A DNA stretch of 64,000 nt, taken from Vreelandella halophila. Its GTDB lineage: Bacteria > Pseudomonadota > Gammaproteobacteria > Pseudomonadales > Oleiphilaceae. The notes below the pieces were generated by a model. That model was not told the origin of the DNA. It saw nothing but the letters and a program-made list of their open reading frames with translations, and made no database searches. Below are positions 49,918 through 59,532 of the stretch, one piece after another. Numbering within the stretch: position 1 is the stretch's first letter; every line of letters begins with the position of its first letter. The stretch covers positions 1,586,168 to 1,650,167 of the forward strand of contig NZ_JACHUZ010000013.1 of the NCBI RefSeq assembly GCF_019903425.1, written 5' to 3'. The position numbers were made by a program, and so were the translations under genes.

Positions 49918-50619
49918 ATGACACAGACGCCTTCCCAGTTTCCCCTTCGGATTCGGCTGCGGGATGAAGCCGGCTTCGACAACTTCCAGGCCGGCTCCAA
50001 CGCGGCGCTGGTTGCTCGGCTTCAGGCCTGGCCGGCCTCTGCGGACGCCGGTTCCGTGGTGCTGTGCGGCGATGCCGGCGCGGGTAAGAGCCACCTCCTC
50101 AATGCCGTCTGCCTGGCCGCGGAGGCGGCCGGCCTCCAGCCGGTGTCGCTCAGTCTGCGCGAGGCGGCGACACTGGCGCCGGAGGCGCTTCAGGGTTTTG
50201 AGGGGTTCGATCCCGTCTGTCTGGATGATCTGGAAGGACTGCCTGCCAATCCCGCCTGGCAGGAGGCACTGCTGCACCTGTTCAACCGTGTGCAGGATGC
50301 CGGCGGCCGCCTGCTGATCGCCAGCCGGCAGCCGCCGGCGGCGCTGGACTGGGCGCTGCCGGATCTGGCATCGCGCCTCCGGGCCTTGCCCGTCTGGCAG
50401 CTGGCCCTTCCCGACGATGACCAGCGCGCGGCCATGCTCAGGGCGCGTGCGGAAAACCGTGGGCTTGCCATGCCGGAGGAGGTGACCCGTTACATCCTGC
50501 GCCGTGCTCCCCGGGATCCAGGCGAACTGCTGGGGCTTCTGGACCGCCTGGACGAGGCCTCGCTGCAACAGCAGAGACGGCTGACAGTACCCTTCGTCAG
50601 GCAGGTGCTGGGCTGGTAG
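49918..50619 (+). CDS. hda: DnaA regulatory inactivator Hda
   Basis: A 233-aa AAA+ protein that, bound to the DNA polymerase clamp, promotes hydrolysis of DnaA-ATP and limits re-initiation. The N-terminal clamp-binding motif QFPL is at residues 7-10. Walker A is GDAGAGKS (51-58), followed by CLDDLEGLP as Walker B and an arginine-finger region near SRLRALP. Length agrees with E. coli Hda. Confidence 0.92.
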   Translation: MTQTPSQFPLRIRLRDEAGFDNFQAGSNAALVARLQAWPASADAGSVVLCGDAGAGKSHLLNAVCLAAEAAGLQPVSLSLREAATLAPEALQGFEGFDPVCLDDLEGLPANPAWQEALLHLFNRVQDAGGRLLIASRQPPAALDWALPDLASRLRALPVWQLALPDDDQRAAMLRARAENRGLAMPEEVTRYILRRAPRDPGELLGLLDRLDEASLQQQRRLTVPFVRQVLGW

Positions 50620-50673
50620 ACTCCCGAACTACAGGGATTTCATCGATAACAGCAACAACACAGGGGGAAAGCC

Positions 50674-51471
50674 ATGCGCCGGGTTGTTTTCAATCAGAAG
50701 GGCGGTGTGGGGAAATCCAGTATCGTGAGCAATCTGGCGGCCATCAGTGCCAGCCGCGGGGTGCGGACACTGGTGGTTGACCTGGATCCGCAGGGCAATT
50801 CGACCCAGTATCTGCTGGGTAAGCCCGCGGAAGAGCTGAAGGACACGGTGGCCGACCTGCTCGAACAGTCCATCGCTTTCCGCATCTCCAGCCGCCGCCC
50901 CGAGGAATTCGTGCATGCCTCGGCGTTCCCGAACCTGCATGTGCTGCCCTCGAGTCCCGAGCTGGACTACCTGGAGCGCAAGCTGGAAGCCAAGCATAAG
51001 ATCTACAAGCTGCGCGATCACCTGAGCCGCCTCAGTGACCTCTATGATGCGATCTACATCGACACGGCACCGGCGCTGAACTTCTATACCCGTTCGGCTC
51101 TGATCGCGGCGCAACGCTGCCTGATCCCCTTTGACTGCGACGATTTCTCCCGCCAGGCGCTGTACAGCATCATGGGCGAGATCCAGGAGCTCCAGGAGGA
51201 TCACAATCCGGACCTGATGATCGAGGGCATCATCGCCAACCAGTTCCAGAGCCAGGCCAGCCTGCCGCGCCGGCTTGTCCAGGAGCTGACGGATGAGGGG
51301 CTGCCGGTGCTGCCGGTCCGCCTGCCGTCCTCGGTGAAGATGAAGGAATCCCACCAGGTGGGCCGGCCCCTGATCCATATGGCGCCGAAGCACAACCTCA
51401 CGGCGCGTTTCCAGGATCTCTACGGTCTGCTCAATGGTGAGACCGTGGATGTGGAACCGCTGGGAGCCTGA
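50674..51471 (+). CDS. ParA family ATPase without an adjacent parB
   Basis: A 265-aa ParA/MinD-type ATPase. The deviant Walker A, KGGVGKSS with signature Lys9, is at 9-16; VVDLDPQGNSTQYLLG and IDTAPALNFYTRSAL follow. It lacks an N-terminal DNA-binding extension. No ParB or parS is next to it, so it is unlikely to be the chromosome partition ParA. Orphan ParAs position chemotaxis clusters, flagella, carboxysomes or other cargo; the cargo here is unknown. A yqcC-like gene follows after 5 bp. Confidence 0.88.
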   Translation: MRRVVFNQKGGVGKSSIVSNLAAISASRGVRTLVVDLDPQGNSTQYLLGKPAEELKDTVADLLEQSIAFRISSRRPEEFVHASAFPNLHVLPSSPELDYLERKLEAKHKIYKLRDHLSRLSDLYDAIYIDTAPALNFYTRSALIAAQRCLIPFDCDDFSRQALYSIMGEIQELQEDHNPDLMIEGIIANQFQSQASLPRRLVQELTDEGLPVLPVRLPSSVKMKESHQVGRPLIHMAPKHNLTARFQDLYGLLNGETVDVEPLGA

Positions 51472-51476
51472 GGCGC

Positions 51477-51818
51477 ATGGCGATGGATCGGGAACACGCG
51501 CGCCAGGCTCTGCCTGGCAGCATGAAAAGCGTGGAACAGGCACTTTCGGAACTGGCGCTGCACAGCACTGTGCCGCCATCACCCGAGGCCTTTGCCAGTG
51601 TGCAGCCCTTCTGCGTGGATACCATGAACTTCCCGGAGTGGGTCCAGTTCGTGTTCCTGCCCAAGCTGGAGGGTATGCTGGAAGGGGGCGAATCCATGCC
51701 TCCCTGGTGTGATGTGGCCCCCATGGCCGAGGAATACTTCCGGAACCTTGAGCAGGACGGGAGCCTGCTGATCGAGGCGCTCCGGCGGCTGGATGAGCTG
51801 GTAACCGCCGCGCGCTAG
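51477..51818 (+). CDS. YqcC-like (DUF446) protein
   Basis: A 113-aa soluble helical protein. The run PFCVDTMNFPEWVQFVFLPK and the ending PMAEEYFRNLEQDG match the DUF446/YqcC family, which is of unknown function. TGAGGCGC lies just before the first ATG; ATGs two and 15 codons later are alternatives. It overlaps the convergent thpR gene by 4 bp and is probably co-transcribed with the ParA gene. Confidence 0.82.
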   Translation: MAMDREHARQALPGSMKSVEQALSELALHSTVPPSPEAFASVQPFCVDTMNFPEWVQFVFLPKLEGMLEGGESMPPWCDVAPMAEEYFRNLEQDGSLLIEALRRLDELVTAAR

Positions 51819-52399
51819 GTCTCCGTAGCGTCGGCCTCGTCCGGTTCCTGAGCCAGCGGCCAGCGCTCCCGCACCCTGTACACGGGGCCGTGCAGGCCCT
51901 GCTCGCTTTCGTAGAGACAGACCTCGGCCACTGGCAGTTCCGCCTGCCAGGGCGTGGCTGTTATGGGGCGCGGTTTGCGGTCCCGGAAATGGGCGACCGT
52001 GATGTGTGGGCGCCACTGCTGTTCCTGCCGGGCATGCCCGAGTGTCTCCGCCAAGCCCTCCCTGAGGGTGCGCTGAAGCGTTTCGATGGTGGGGGAGGCG
52101 TAACCTTCCAGGACCAGGTGGCGGGGGCTGCCGGGATCGGGGAAACCCGCTACCTGGCGGAAGTGGATCCGGCCCGGGCGCCCGCCCGCCAGCAGTTCAC
52201 CCACCCGCGGAATGACCTGCTCATCCAGGACTGAGCGTGGAATGGCGCCCAGAAAAACCAGTGTCAGGTGCAGGTTCGCCCATGGGGTGACCCGCAAGGG
52301 CGGCAGGGCGTGGGTTGAGGCATTGACCGTGGCCATGAGGGGGTCGGCCACGGATTTTCCTACCGGCACTGCAAGGAAACTTCGAATCGCATCGGCCAC
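51815..52399 (-). CDS. thpR: RNA 2',3'-cyclic phosphodiesterase
   Basis: A 194-aa 2H phosphoesterase. The two H-x-T-x motifs are HLTLVFLG and HITVAHFR. The best start is the GTG preceded at 8 nt by GAGGAGG; it gives the normal family opening IRSFLAVPV. A TTG nine codons upstream keeps the frame open but places that ribosome site inside the gene. The enzyme opens 2',3'-cyclic phosphates and can join tRNA halves in vitro. Confidence 0.9.
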   Translation of the reverse strand: MADAIRSFLAVPVGKSVADPLMATVNASTHALPPLRVTPWANLHLTLVFLGAIPRSVLDEQVIPRVGELLAGGRPGRIHFRQVAGFPDPGSPRHLVLEGYASPTIETLQRTLREGLAETLGHARQEQQWRPHITVAHFRDRKPRPITATPWQAELPVAEVCLYESEQGLHGPVYRVRERWPLAQEPDEADATET

Positions 52400-52472
52400 C
52401 TTCGGCTCCTCCTCTGTCGCAGGCAACCTGTCTGTCTCTCACTATAGACGCTCACGGGCCGCTGTGCCCTTC

Positions 52473-53330
52473 TTAGGTATCGCCCCGGATGCGCAGCGAG
52501 AGATCCACGGCCGTGACGTCTTTGGTCAGTATGCCCAGGGAGATAAAGTCGACGCCGGTTTCCGCAATGGCCGCCAGGTTGTCCTCCGTAATGCCGCCGG
52601 AGGCCTCAAAACGGGCCTGACCACGGTAGCGTTCCACCATCCGCGCCATGCTCTCCAGCGGGAACTCATCCAGCATGATGCGTTCGGCGCCGGCAGCAAT
52701 GGCTTCCGCCACTTCCGCTTCGGTTTCCGTCTCCACCTCCAGGGGCACATCCGGGGATGTCTGCCGGGCACGCTCAACGGCGGCGGTTATGGAGCCGCAG
52801 CTGGCGATGTGGTTCTCCTTGATGAGGATGCCGTCGTACAGGCCGATGCGGTGGTTGGCACAGCCGCCACAGCCCACCGCGTATTTCTGGGCGATGCGGA
52901 GCCCCGGCAGGGTCTTGCGGGTATCCAGGAGCCGGGTTCCGGTATGCGCGATACGGTCCGCATAGTTCCGGCAGCGCGTCGCCACACCGGAGAGCGTCTG
53001 CAGCCAGTTGAGCGCGATGCGTTCAGCGGTGAGCAGCGATTGGGCGGGGCCGGTGATGGTAACGAGGAGCGAGTCCGCCGCCACCCGCTCCCCCTCACTG
53101 CAGTGCCACACCACGTCCAGGCGCGGATCCACCTGCCGGAAGCACTCATCCACCCAGAGTCTGCCGGCGATCACCGCCTCATGACGCACAATAACGCCGG
53201 CCTCGACCACGCGCGCCGGATCAATAAGGGCGGCGGTGCGGTCACCGGAGCCTTCATCCTCGGCGATACTGGCGGCGACGTCGCGTGTCACGGCCTGACG
53301 CAGTGTGGCAGCGGGGATCGGGTTCATCAT
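52473..53330 (-). CDS. nadC: Nicotinate-nucleotide pyrophosphorylase (quinolinate phosphoribosyltransferase)
   Basis: A 285-aa NAD biosynthesis enzyme converting quinolinate and PRPP to nicotinate mononucleotide. Blocks include EDEGSGDRTAALI, TRKTLPGLRIAQKYAVGCGG, HRIGLYDGILIKENHI and the C-terminal FEASGGITEDNLAAIAETGVD. It starts at one of two adjacent ATGs after AAGGGCC; the longer open frame upstream has no support. It is divergent from the DUF1631 gene. Confidence 0.96.
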   Translation of the reverse strand: MMNPIPAATLRQAVTRDVAASIAEDEGSGDRTAALIDPARVVEAGVIVRHEAVIAGRLWVDECFRQVDPRLDVVWHCSEGERVAADSLLVTITGPAQSLLTAERIALNWLQTLSGVATRCRNYADRIAHTGTRLLDTRKTLPGLRIAQKYAVGCGGCANHRIGLYDGILIKENHIASCGSITAAVERARQTSPDVPLEVETETEAEVAEAIAAGAERIMLDEFPLESMARMVERYRGQARFEASGGITEDNLAAIAETGVDFISLGILTKDVTAVDLSLRIRGDT

Positions 53331-53457
53331 GGTCTGGCCCTTGCTGACGGTGGTCACAAAAGGTGACAAATTCTGACACAGATTGACGCGCTCCGACTCT
53401 ATAGTGGAACCGTTGAAAATCCAACCGGCGTTTCGCTGAAGTTCGGGAGCCAGACAG

Positions 53458-55716
53458 ATGAGTCGTGGAGAGAATGTAGTCACCCTGGGTCAGTCCGGGG
53501 AAGGGCGCCAGCTGCCATCCCCGCTGATCAGCCTGCGCGACAGGGCGGCGGTCCGTTTCCGCACACTGCTTGACGCTTTCTTCGACAGCGCCGATGACGC
53601 CCTGTTCGATCTCTCCGAACGCTCACGCTCCAATGCCGAGCAGACCACCTACTTTGATGCCATGCGTGAACTGCGCATGCAGCGCAAGTCCATGACCATG
53701 GCCTTCCAGCAGTGGCTGAGCCGTGCCTTCAACGAAGGCGGTCACTTCGAGCCGGCGCCGGGGCGGCACAGCGAGGGCGAGTCTGACCTGGAGTCGCTTT
53801 CGCTGGTGGAGGACGATGATCTGGAAGAGCAGGTGGCGGTGGACAACATGATCCAGCGCATCCGCAACCGCTACACCGACCAGGTGGAGCTGCTGCGCCA
53901 GCGTGTCGCGGAACTGCTCCGCAACCCGGACCTGGCGTCCTCGCGCAATCCGCTCGGGCCGGAAGTCATCTGTCACGGTCTTGCTGACGTCTGCTCCTCT
54001 CTGTCCATCGATATACGCTCCCGCCTGGTGATCTACAAGCTGTTCGACAAACTACTGATCAATCAGCTGGATAACCTGTACACCGAGGCGAACCAGCACC
54101 TCAGTGATGAGGGGGTACTCCCCAACCTCAAGAATCCGATGCCCCAGCATCAGCGCCGCGACAGCAGCCAGGGTGCGCCCGCTGGTTCGTCAGGCCAGGC
54201 CAGCGGCGGCCAGGTTTCCGGTGACGGGGCCGAGCAGTCCAGTGGCACTGACATCCGGAGCCTGATCGAGATGATGCATTCGGGCGTTGGCCAGGGCGGC
54301 GGCATGCCGTCCGGCTCCATGGGGGCTGGTCAGGGCTTTCCGGTCATTGGTTCGGGTCAGGGCGGTGCTCCGGTACAGACCTCCGAACTGGTGCAAATGC
54401 TCTCCGGGGTTCAGCTTTCGGCCGAGGCCGCCCAAGCGGGTGGTGTGGTGCCTGTTGTCCAGGGACTGGTTAACAGCAATGATCGCAATGTGCGCCAGGT
54501 GGATTCGGACGTGATCAACCTGGTTTCCATGCTGTTCGATTTCATCCTGGAGGATCGCCGCCTGCCCGAGACGATGCAGGCGTTGATCGGCCGGCTTCAG
54601 ATTCCCATGGTCAAGGTGGCCCTTGTGGATCCGGCCTTCTTCGAGCGTGGTGGTCATCCTGCCCGTAAACTGCTCAATGAGCTGTCCTCGGCGGCGCTGG
54701 TGTGGAACGAGGGCAGCGAGAGCAGCCGTGATCCGCTCTACGAGAAGATGGAATCCGCGGTCAGCCGGATCCTGAATGAATACAGTGATGACGTGAGCGT
54801 CTTTGAGTCCGTTCTGGACGACTTCACCGCCTTCATGGAGAAGAATCGGCGGCGGCGCGAACTGGTGGAGCAGCGCCTGCGCGATGCCGAGGAAGGGCGC
54901 GCCCGGGATGAGCAGGCCAGGGCCGAGGTGGAACGTTTCCTGAGCGAGGCACGGGCTCGGTACACGGTGCCGGAGAGCCTGCAGGGCTTTCTGGAGAGTG
55001 CCTGGTTCCGTGTGCTCAAGTGGCATTACCTGCGCGAGGGTGATGAGGGCGAAGGCTGGAAGGCGCAGTGCGAGCTGACCGACAGGCTGCTCTGGAGCCT
55101 GGACCCAGCACCCTTCCTGGCCTCCACCCGCTCAGTGCTGTTGCGTGAGATCCCCGGCATTGTGCGAAGCGTGCGCGAGAGCCTGGAAAAGATCGGCTGG
55201 GATCCCTTTGAAACGGACCGCAGCCTGCATCAGCTTGAGCTGGTGCATGTGGATGTGCTCCAGCGCCTGAAGACCGCACCGAAGGAAGAAGCGCCGCAGG
55301 AGACCACCGGCGGCAGTGAGCTGGATCTCACCAGCGAGGCGCCCCCAGGCCTGGCCGAAGCGTCCGGTGATGAGCTCGCTGCGGAGCAGCCGCTTGAAGC
55401 GCCTGCCGAGGTCGTGCCCGAGCAGCCCGAGGAAGAAGCCGAGGCGGTGACGCCCCCGGACCTGAGCGTGGGGGCCTGGCTTACATGGCAGCCCCCTGAG
55501 GGCAGCCCTGTGCGCTGCAAGCTGGCGGCGGTCATCCGCGCCACGGGCAAGTACATCTTTGTTAACCGCAACGGCGCCCGGGTGGTGGAGTACATGATGC
55601 CGGAGGTCAATCAGGCCCTGGCGGATGGCACCCTCGAGATGCTGGATGATGGCCTGATCTTTGACCGCGCCCTGGAGTCGGTCATCGACAGCCTGCGCCA
55701 GGGGCAGACCGCCTGA
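53458..55716 (+). CDS. DUF1631 domain-containing protein
   Basis: A 752-aa soluble protein. The N-terminus (LDAFFDSADDALFDLSERS, then YFDAMRELRMQR) is the DUF1631 hallmark; 'MVKVALVDPAFFERGGHPAR' in the middle is another. A low-complexity Gly/Ser/Gln segment lies at about 225-310, and an Ala/Glu/Pro-rich linker at about 605-665. The last 80 residues (VGAWLTWQPPEGSPVRCKL and NRNGARVVEYM) look like a PilZ-type domain, which could bind cyclic di-GMP, though the usual R-x-x-x-R motif is not evident. Function unknown. Confidence 0.85.
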   Translation: MSRGENVVTLGQSGEGRQLPSPLISLRDRAAVRFRTLLDAFFDSADDALFDLSERSRSNAEQTTYFDAMRELRMQRKSMTMAFQQWLSRAFNEGGHFEPAPGRHSEGESDLESLSLVEDDDLEEQVAVDNMIQRIRNRYTDQVELLRQRVAELLRNPDLASSRNPLGPEVICHGLADVCSSLSIDIRSRLVIYKLFDKLLINQLDNLYTEANQHLSDEGVLPNLKNPMPQHQRRDSSQGAPAGSSGQASGGQVSGDGAEQSSGTDIRSLIEMMHSGVGQGGGMPSGSMGAGQGFPVIGSGQGGAPVQTSELVQMLSGVQLSAEAAQAGGVVPVVQGLVNSNDRNVRQVDSDVINLVSMLFDFILEDRRLPETMQALIGRLQIPMVKVALVDPAFFERGGHPARKLLNELSSAALVWNEGSESSRDPLYEKMESAVSRILNEYSDDVSVFESVLDDFTAFMEKNRRRRELVEQRLRDAEEGRARDEQARAEVERFLSEARARYTVPESLQGFLESAWFRVLKWHYLREGDEGEGWKAQCELTDRLLWSLDPAPFLASTRSVLLREIPGIVRSVRESLEKIGWDPFETDRSLHQLELVHVDVLQRLKTAPKEEAPQETTGGSELDLTSEAPPGLAEASGDELAAEQPLEAPAEVVPEQPEEEAEAVTPPDLSVGAWLTWQPPEGSPVRCKLAAVIRATGKYIFVNRNGARVVEYMMPEVNQALADGTLEMLDDGLIFDRALESVIDSLRQGQTA

Positions 55717-55791
55717 GGCTTCGGGTTCCCTCTTGCAAAATATGGCCACTGTGCTTCACTGCCGCCTGAACCCGCGAGTGAGGGAAGCGCA

Positions 55792-56382
55792 TTGGCCAGT
55801 GATCCTGTTGAATTCCTGATGCCCAACCCGGAGGGATGGCTGCCGGCGGCGCAACCCAGGCCCTCGGACAACCACGATGCCCGGCCTGCAGAAGCCGGCG
55901 TTTCGCTGCTGGTGATTCACGGTATCAGCCTCCCTCCCGGTGAGTTCGGTGGCGACGCCATCGAGCGCCTCTTCTGCAACATCCTGGACTGCAGTGAGCA
56001 CCCCTGGTTTGAGCGGCTGCGTAACCTGCGTGTATCAGCCCACCTTCTGATCCGGCGCGACGGGCAACTGGTGCAGTTTGTTTCCCTGCGGGATCGGGCC
56101 TGGCACGCCGGGCGTTCCTGTTTCAATGGCCAGGCGGAATGCAATGACTTCGGCATTGGTATTGAGCTGGAGGGCACCGATGACACGCCCTATACGGAAG
56201 CCCAGTACGACCGCCTGATTCCGCTGGCCCGGGGCATCATGCGCAGTTTCCCGTATATTACCCCGGACCGGGTTGTGGGGCATGCCGACATTGCGCCGGA
56301 GCGCAAGACCGATCCGGGGCCCGCCTTTGACTGGCTGCGGCTCCGGCGGGGCATTGCACAGACGGCAGAGGGACTGAGCTGA
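55792..56382 (+). CDS. ampD: 1,6-anhydro-N-acetylmuramyl-L-alanine amidase AmpD
   Basis: A 196-aa cytoplasmic zinc amidase of peptidoglycan recycling. Zinc ligands are His43 (VIHGISLPPG), His164 and Asp174 (GHADIAPERKTDPG), and WHAGRS is conserved. The TTG start follows AGGGAAG; a later ATG (55819) would remove the start of the family domain. It is joined to ampE by a TGATG overlap. In relatives loss of AmpD induces AmpC beta-lactamase through AmpR; neither gene is in view. Confidence 0.94.
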   Translation: MASDPVEFLMPNPEGWLPAAQPRPSDNHDARPAEAGVSLLVIHGISLPPGEFGGDAIERLFCNILDCSEHPWFERLRNLRVSAHLLIRRDGQLVQFVSLRDRAWHAGRSCFNGQAECNDFGIGIELEGTDDTPYTEAQYDRLIPLARGIMRSFPYITPDRVVGHADIAPERKTDPGPAFDWLRLRRGIAQTAEGLS

Positions 56383-57272
56383 TGCGTCTTCTGGTGATTC
56401 TTCTGGCCTGGATGCTGCGCCGGCAACTCGATGCCCGCGGCTGGCTGGATCCGGGGTACTGGCAGAGGCGGCTCCTGGAGCATGCACCGCCGGAAAAGGA
56501 CGGGGGGCGGCGTACGCTGCGCTGGCTGCTGCCCCTGTACGGACTGCTCGTTGTTCTCACCGGTCTGCTTTCATGGGGGACAAGTGGTATCGCCGGGGGG
56601 CTCTGGGCAAGCCTTCTGGCGCTCGCACTGCTGGTGGCCGGTACCGGCATGCCGGGCTGGCGGGCGCCGCTCAGGGCCTACAGTGCAGCCTGGCGTTCCG
56701 GGGATATGCAGGCAGCCTGGTACCATGTCGCGCCGTTGCTGCCTGTGGAGCAGCGCGGTGCGGCGCTGGCACCGGAGCAGCTTCACCTGAGCCTCTGTGG
56801 GGCTCTGATCCAGACCACCTTTGAACGCTACTTCCTGCCGCTGTTCTGGTATGCCCTCCTGGGCCCTGCCGGGGTGGTTCTGATCCTGGTGGCCCTGATG
56901 CTGCGCGACCATTACCCTTCCACAGGGGTCCGCAACCTCCTCGGGCGCTGGGTCCACTGGCTCGCCATGCCGCCGCGCTGGCTGCTGTCATTCAGCTTTG
57001 CCGTGGCCGGGGATTTTTCCGGCTGGTCGGGCGAACCCCGCAACCGTCATCCCCGGCGGACGGACAGCTGTGGCGATGTACTGCTGACTGCCGCCGGCAG
57101 TGCCCTGTCCAGCTACGCCCTGGATCCCGCCCGCTTCCAGGCGCATGACCCGGATGGCTGGCCGGATTACGGCCACAGGAGCCTTTTGGCCGTACGCCAT
57201 CTGCTCAACCGCAGCCTGCTTGTCTGGCTGGCGGTCCTGGCTGTGCTCGCGCTCATGGGGATTCTGCCCTGA
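56382..57272 (+). CDS. ampE: AmpE-like membrane protein
   Basis: A 296-aa inner-membrane protein with about four helices and a soluble middle, of normal AmpE length. The opening (RLLVILLAWMLRRQLDARGW), the 'QTTFERYFLPLFWYALLGPAG' block and the LTAAGSALSSYALDP segment agree with the AmpE/CobD-like family. It is the second gene of the ampDE operon; its role as a signal transducer is proposed but not settled. The next 226 bp (57273-57498) hold no gene that I can see. Confidence 0.88.
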   Translation: MRLLVILLAWMLRRQLDARGWLDPGYWQRRLLEHAPPEKDGGRRTLRWLLPLYGLLVVLTGLLSWGTSGIAGGLWASLLALALLVAGTGMPGWRAPLRAYSAAWRSGDMQAAWYHVAPLLPVEQRGAALAPEQLHLSLCGALIQTTFERYFLPLFWYALLGPAGVVLILVALMLRDHYPSTGVRNLLGRWVHWLAMPPRWLLSFSFAVAGDFSGWSGEPRNRHPRRTDSCGDVLLTAAGSALSSYALDPARFQAHDPDGWPDYGHRSLLAVRHLLNRSLLVWLAVLAVLALMGILP

Positions 57273-57498
57273 AGGCTCAAGATCCGCGGGAAAAAGTCGT
57301 TAAACAGGCCATGAAACTGACGGATCGGGCTTGTTCCGGGGCACATCTGACCTAGACTTCCGGACACGGAATGATTCCAGTGGCTTCTCTGAATCGATGG
57401 ACGCCGCATCGGAGTGCGGCACACAGGCGATAGCGCCGGCGGGACCCAGGCCGGCCTGCCAGTACGACTGGTGTGTTTGAACGCTCGGAGGGCGTACC

Positions 57499-59532
57499 GT
57501 GAAGAAACTGCTAGCACCCGCCATTCTGCTGATGAACAGGCTGAAGTTTGTCTACAAGTTCAGCCTGATCAGCATCCTGTTCCTGATCCCGATAGCGGGA
57601 CTCGGGTACCTTCTGGTGAGCCAGCTGAACGTCTCCATTGATGATCTGGAAAGGGCGATGGATGGTACTGAGGCCGTTGCCGAGGCCAATGATCTGGTGC
57701 GCAGTGCCCAGCGTTTCCGCGATTACCACACGGTGGTGCGGGTGCGCGAGCTCGAAGGCGGACTCCGGGACAAGTCACAGCAGGCCAGGGCCAGGGTCAC
57801 CCAGCAGCTGCAGGTTCTGAGCGACTATGCGGATACCTTGGATAATGGTGATACCCTTAAGACCCAGCTGGATGAGGTGACCTCGGCCTGGAACGGCATG
57901 CTGGAGGAGAATCAGTACCTGCAGACACCGGACCGTCAGTTCAATCTTTACGATCGTTTTTTCCAGAAGACGCTGGCGCTGCGCAACACGGTGCTCCAGG
58001 TCAGCGGGCTGGGGCAGGATCCATCCAATAGCGTGCAGATGCTGCTGGAGCTGGTCATCAATGGCATGACGCCGGTTGCCGATGAGATGGGGCAAGCCCG
58101 CACTTTCGGCCTTTACGGGCTCAATGAGGGGCGGCTCTCGGGGCCGCTCAGTGAGCGCATGAACGGCATCTATGACAGCCTCACCAACGTCAGCAACCAG
58201 CTTCAGACGGCTTTCGACCTGGGGTTCGATGCAGCGCCTGTTATTGGCCAGCGTTTCACACAGGATGCGGAGCGGCTCAGCAAGGCGCCCATCGAGATCC
58301 GTGACCTCATGGAGGAGGAAGTGATCACTCCCTTCCGCCTTGAGTTCCCGGCAGAGGACTATGATGCGCGTGTGTCCGAGCCCATTGGCCAGCTCTATTC
58401 CGTGGGCAATGACATACTCGGCGCCATCCGGGGGCAGCTTGAGGCACGCCTGGCCAGCGAGCGCCAACAGCGGACCGTCATCTTTGCCTCACTGGCAGTG
58501 GTGCTGCTGATCATTGTCTGGCTCTACACCGGCTTCTACTACTCAGTGCGCTCTGCCATCCGCAAGTTCGCGGATTCCGCCCGCCGTGTCGCGGATGGTG
58601 ACATGCGGGTCCAGCTCGAACTCAACAGCCGGGACGAGCTGGGTGAGCTCAGTACCGAGTTCAACGGCATGACTACCAGCATCCGGGAACTGGTGGAGTC
58701 GGTGCGCGAGACGGTCAATCGGGTGGACCAGCAGGCACAGCGCGTGAACGAGACAGCCACCTCCAATTCGGATGCGGTCGCCCGCCAGATGCAGGAGACC
58801 GACCAGATCAACGATGCCATGAAGCAGATGGTGGATACGGTCCAGGAAGTGGCCCAGAGCTCCCAGCAGGCTTCGGACTACGCCAATGAAGCCGATTCTG
58901 AGGCGGACCAAGGACGTGTCGTGGTCGGTGATACCGTCCAGACGATCAACCGGCTGGCGGATGAGATCAAGGGCTCGGCAGATGTCATCGACCGGGTCAG
59001 CAATGACAGCGACAGCATCAGCCAGGTGGTGGGCGAAATCAAGGCGATTGCCGAGCAGACCAACCTGCTGGCACTGAACGCCGCTATCGAGGCGGCCCGG
59101 GCCGGTGAGCATGGACGAGGCTTTGCGGTCGTGGCGGACGAAGTCCGCTCACTGTCCCAGCGCACCCACAAGTCCACGGAAGAGATCGAGGAGATGGTCG
59201 GGCGGCTCCATTCCGGCGTGAAGGACGCCGTCAAGGCCATGAACAACAGCCACGACGTGACCAACGAGACGGTTACCAAGTCGGGTGAGGTGACCGAGGC
59301 GCTCGAGAACATCGTCAATGCCATCTCGCGCATCGTGGACATGAGTCAGCAGATCGCCCAGGCGGCCGAGGAACAGTCCGCTGTGGCCAACAACATCAAC
59401 AGCAATGTTGAGACCATTTCCGAGGTGGGCCGTGAGACCGCAGGCAACGCCGAGGAGACACTTGCGGCCAGCCGTGAACTCTCGGATCTGACCGCATCAC
59501 TGCATGAGCAGGTGGAGCGCTTCAGGGTGTAG
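57499..59532 (+). CDS. Methyl-accepting chemotaxis protein (transmembrane)
   Basis: A 677-aa chemoreceptor with GGAGGG before its GTG start. Helix 1 is at about 19-41 and helix 2 at about 325-347, enclosing a long periplasmic sensor of about 280 residues that looks all-helical, without a PAS or Cache signature. A HAMP domain (about 348-400, RRVADGDMRVQLELNSRDELGEL) precedes the signalling coiled coil. The tip, around [19 protein letters not shown], lies at about 518-538. No CheR-tethering pentapeptide ends the protein. The ligand is unknown. Its end overlaps the convergent adenosyltransferase gene by 11 bp. Confidence 0.92.
   Translation: MKKLLAPAILLMNRLKFVYKFSLISILFLIPIAGLGYLLVSQLNVSIDDLERAMDGTEAVAEANDLVRSAQRFRDYHTVVRVRELEGGLRDKSQQARARVTQQLQVLSDYADTLDNGDTLKTQLDEVTSAWNGMLEENQYLQTPDRQFNLYDRFFQKTLALRNTVLQVSGLGQDPSNSVQMLLELVINGMTPVADEMGQARTFGLYGLNEGRLSGPLSERMNGIYDSLTNVSNQLQTAFDLGFDAAPVIGQRFTQDAERLSKAPIEIRDLMEEEVITPFRLEFPAEDYDARVSEPIGQLYSVGNDILGAIRGQLEARLASERQQRTVIFASLAVVLLIIVWLYTGFYYSVRSAIRKFADSARRVADGDMRVQLELNSRDELGELSTEFNGMTTSIRELVESVRETVNRVDQQAQRVNETATSNSDAVARQMQETDQINDAMKQMVDTVQEVAQSSQQASDYANEADSEADQGRVVVGDTVQTINRLADEIKGSADVIDRVSNDSDSISQVVGEIKAIAEQTNLLALNAAIEAARAGEHGRGFAVVADEVRSLSQRTHKSTEEIEEMVGRLHSGVKDAVKAMNNSHDVTNETVTKSGEVTEALENIVNAISRIVDMSQQIAQAAEEQSAVANNINSNVETISEVGRETAGNAEETLAASRELSDLTASLHEQVERFRV

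Noticed and set aside
53383-53405. TTGACG and TATAGT as a promoter for the DUF1631 gene
   Set aside because: The spacer is only 11 nt, outside any usable range; no other -35 fits the TATAGT.
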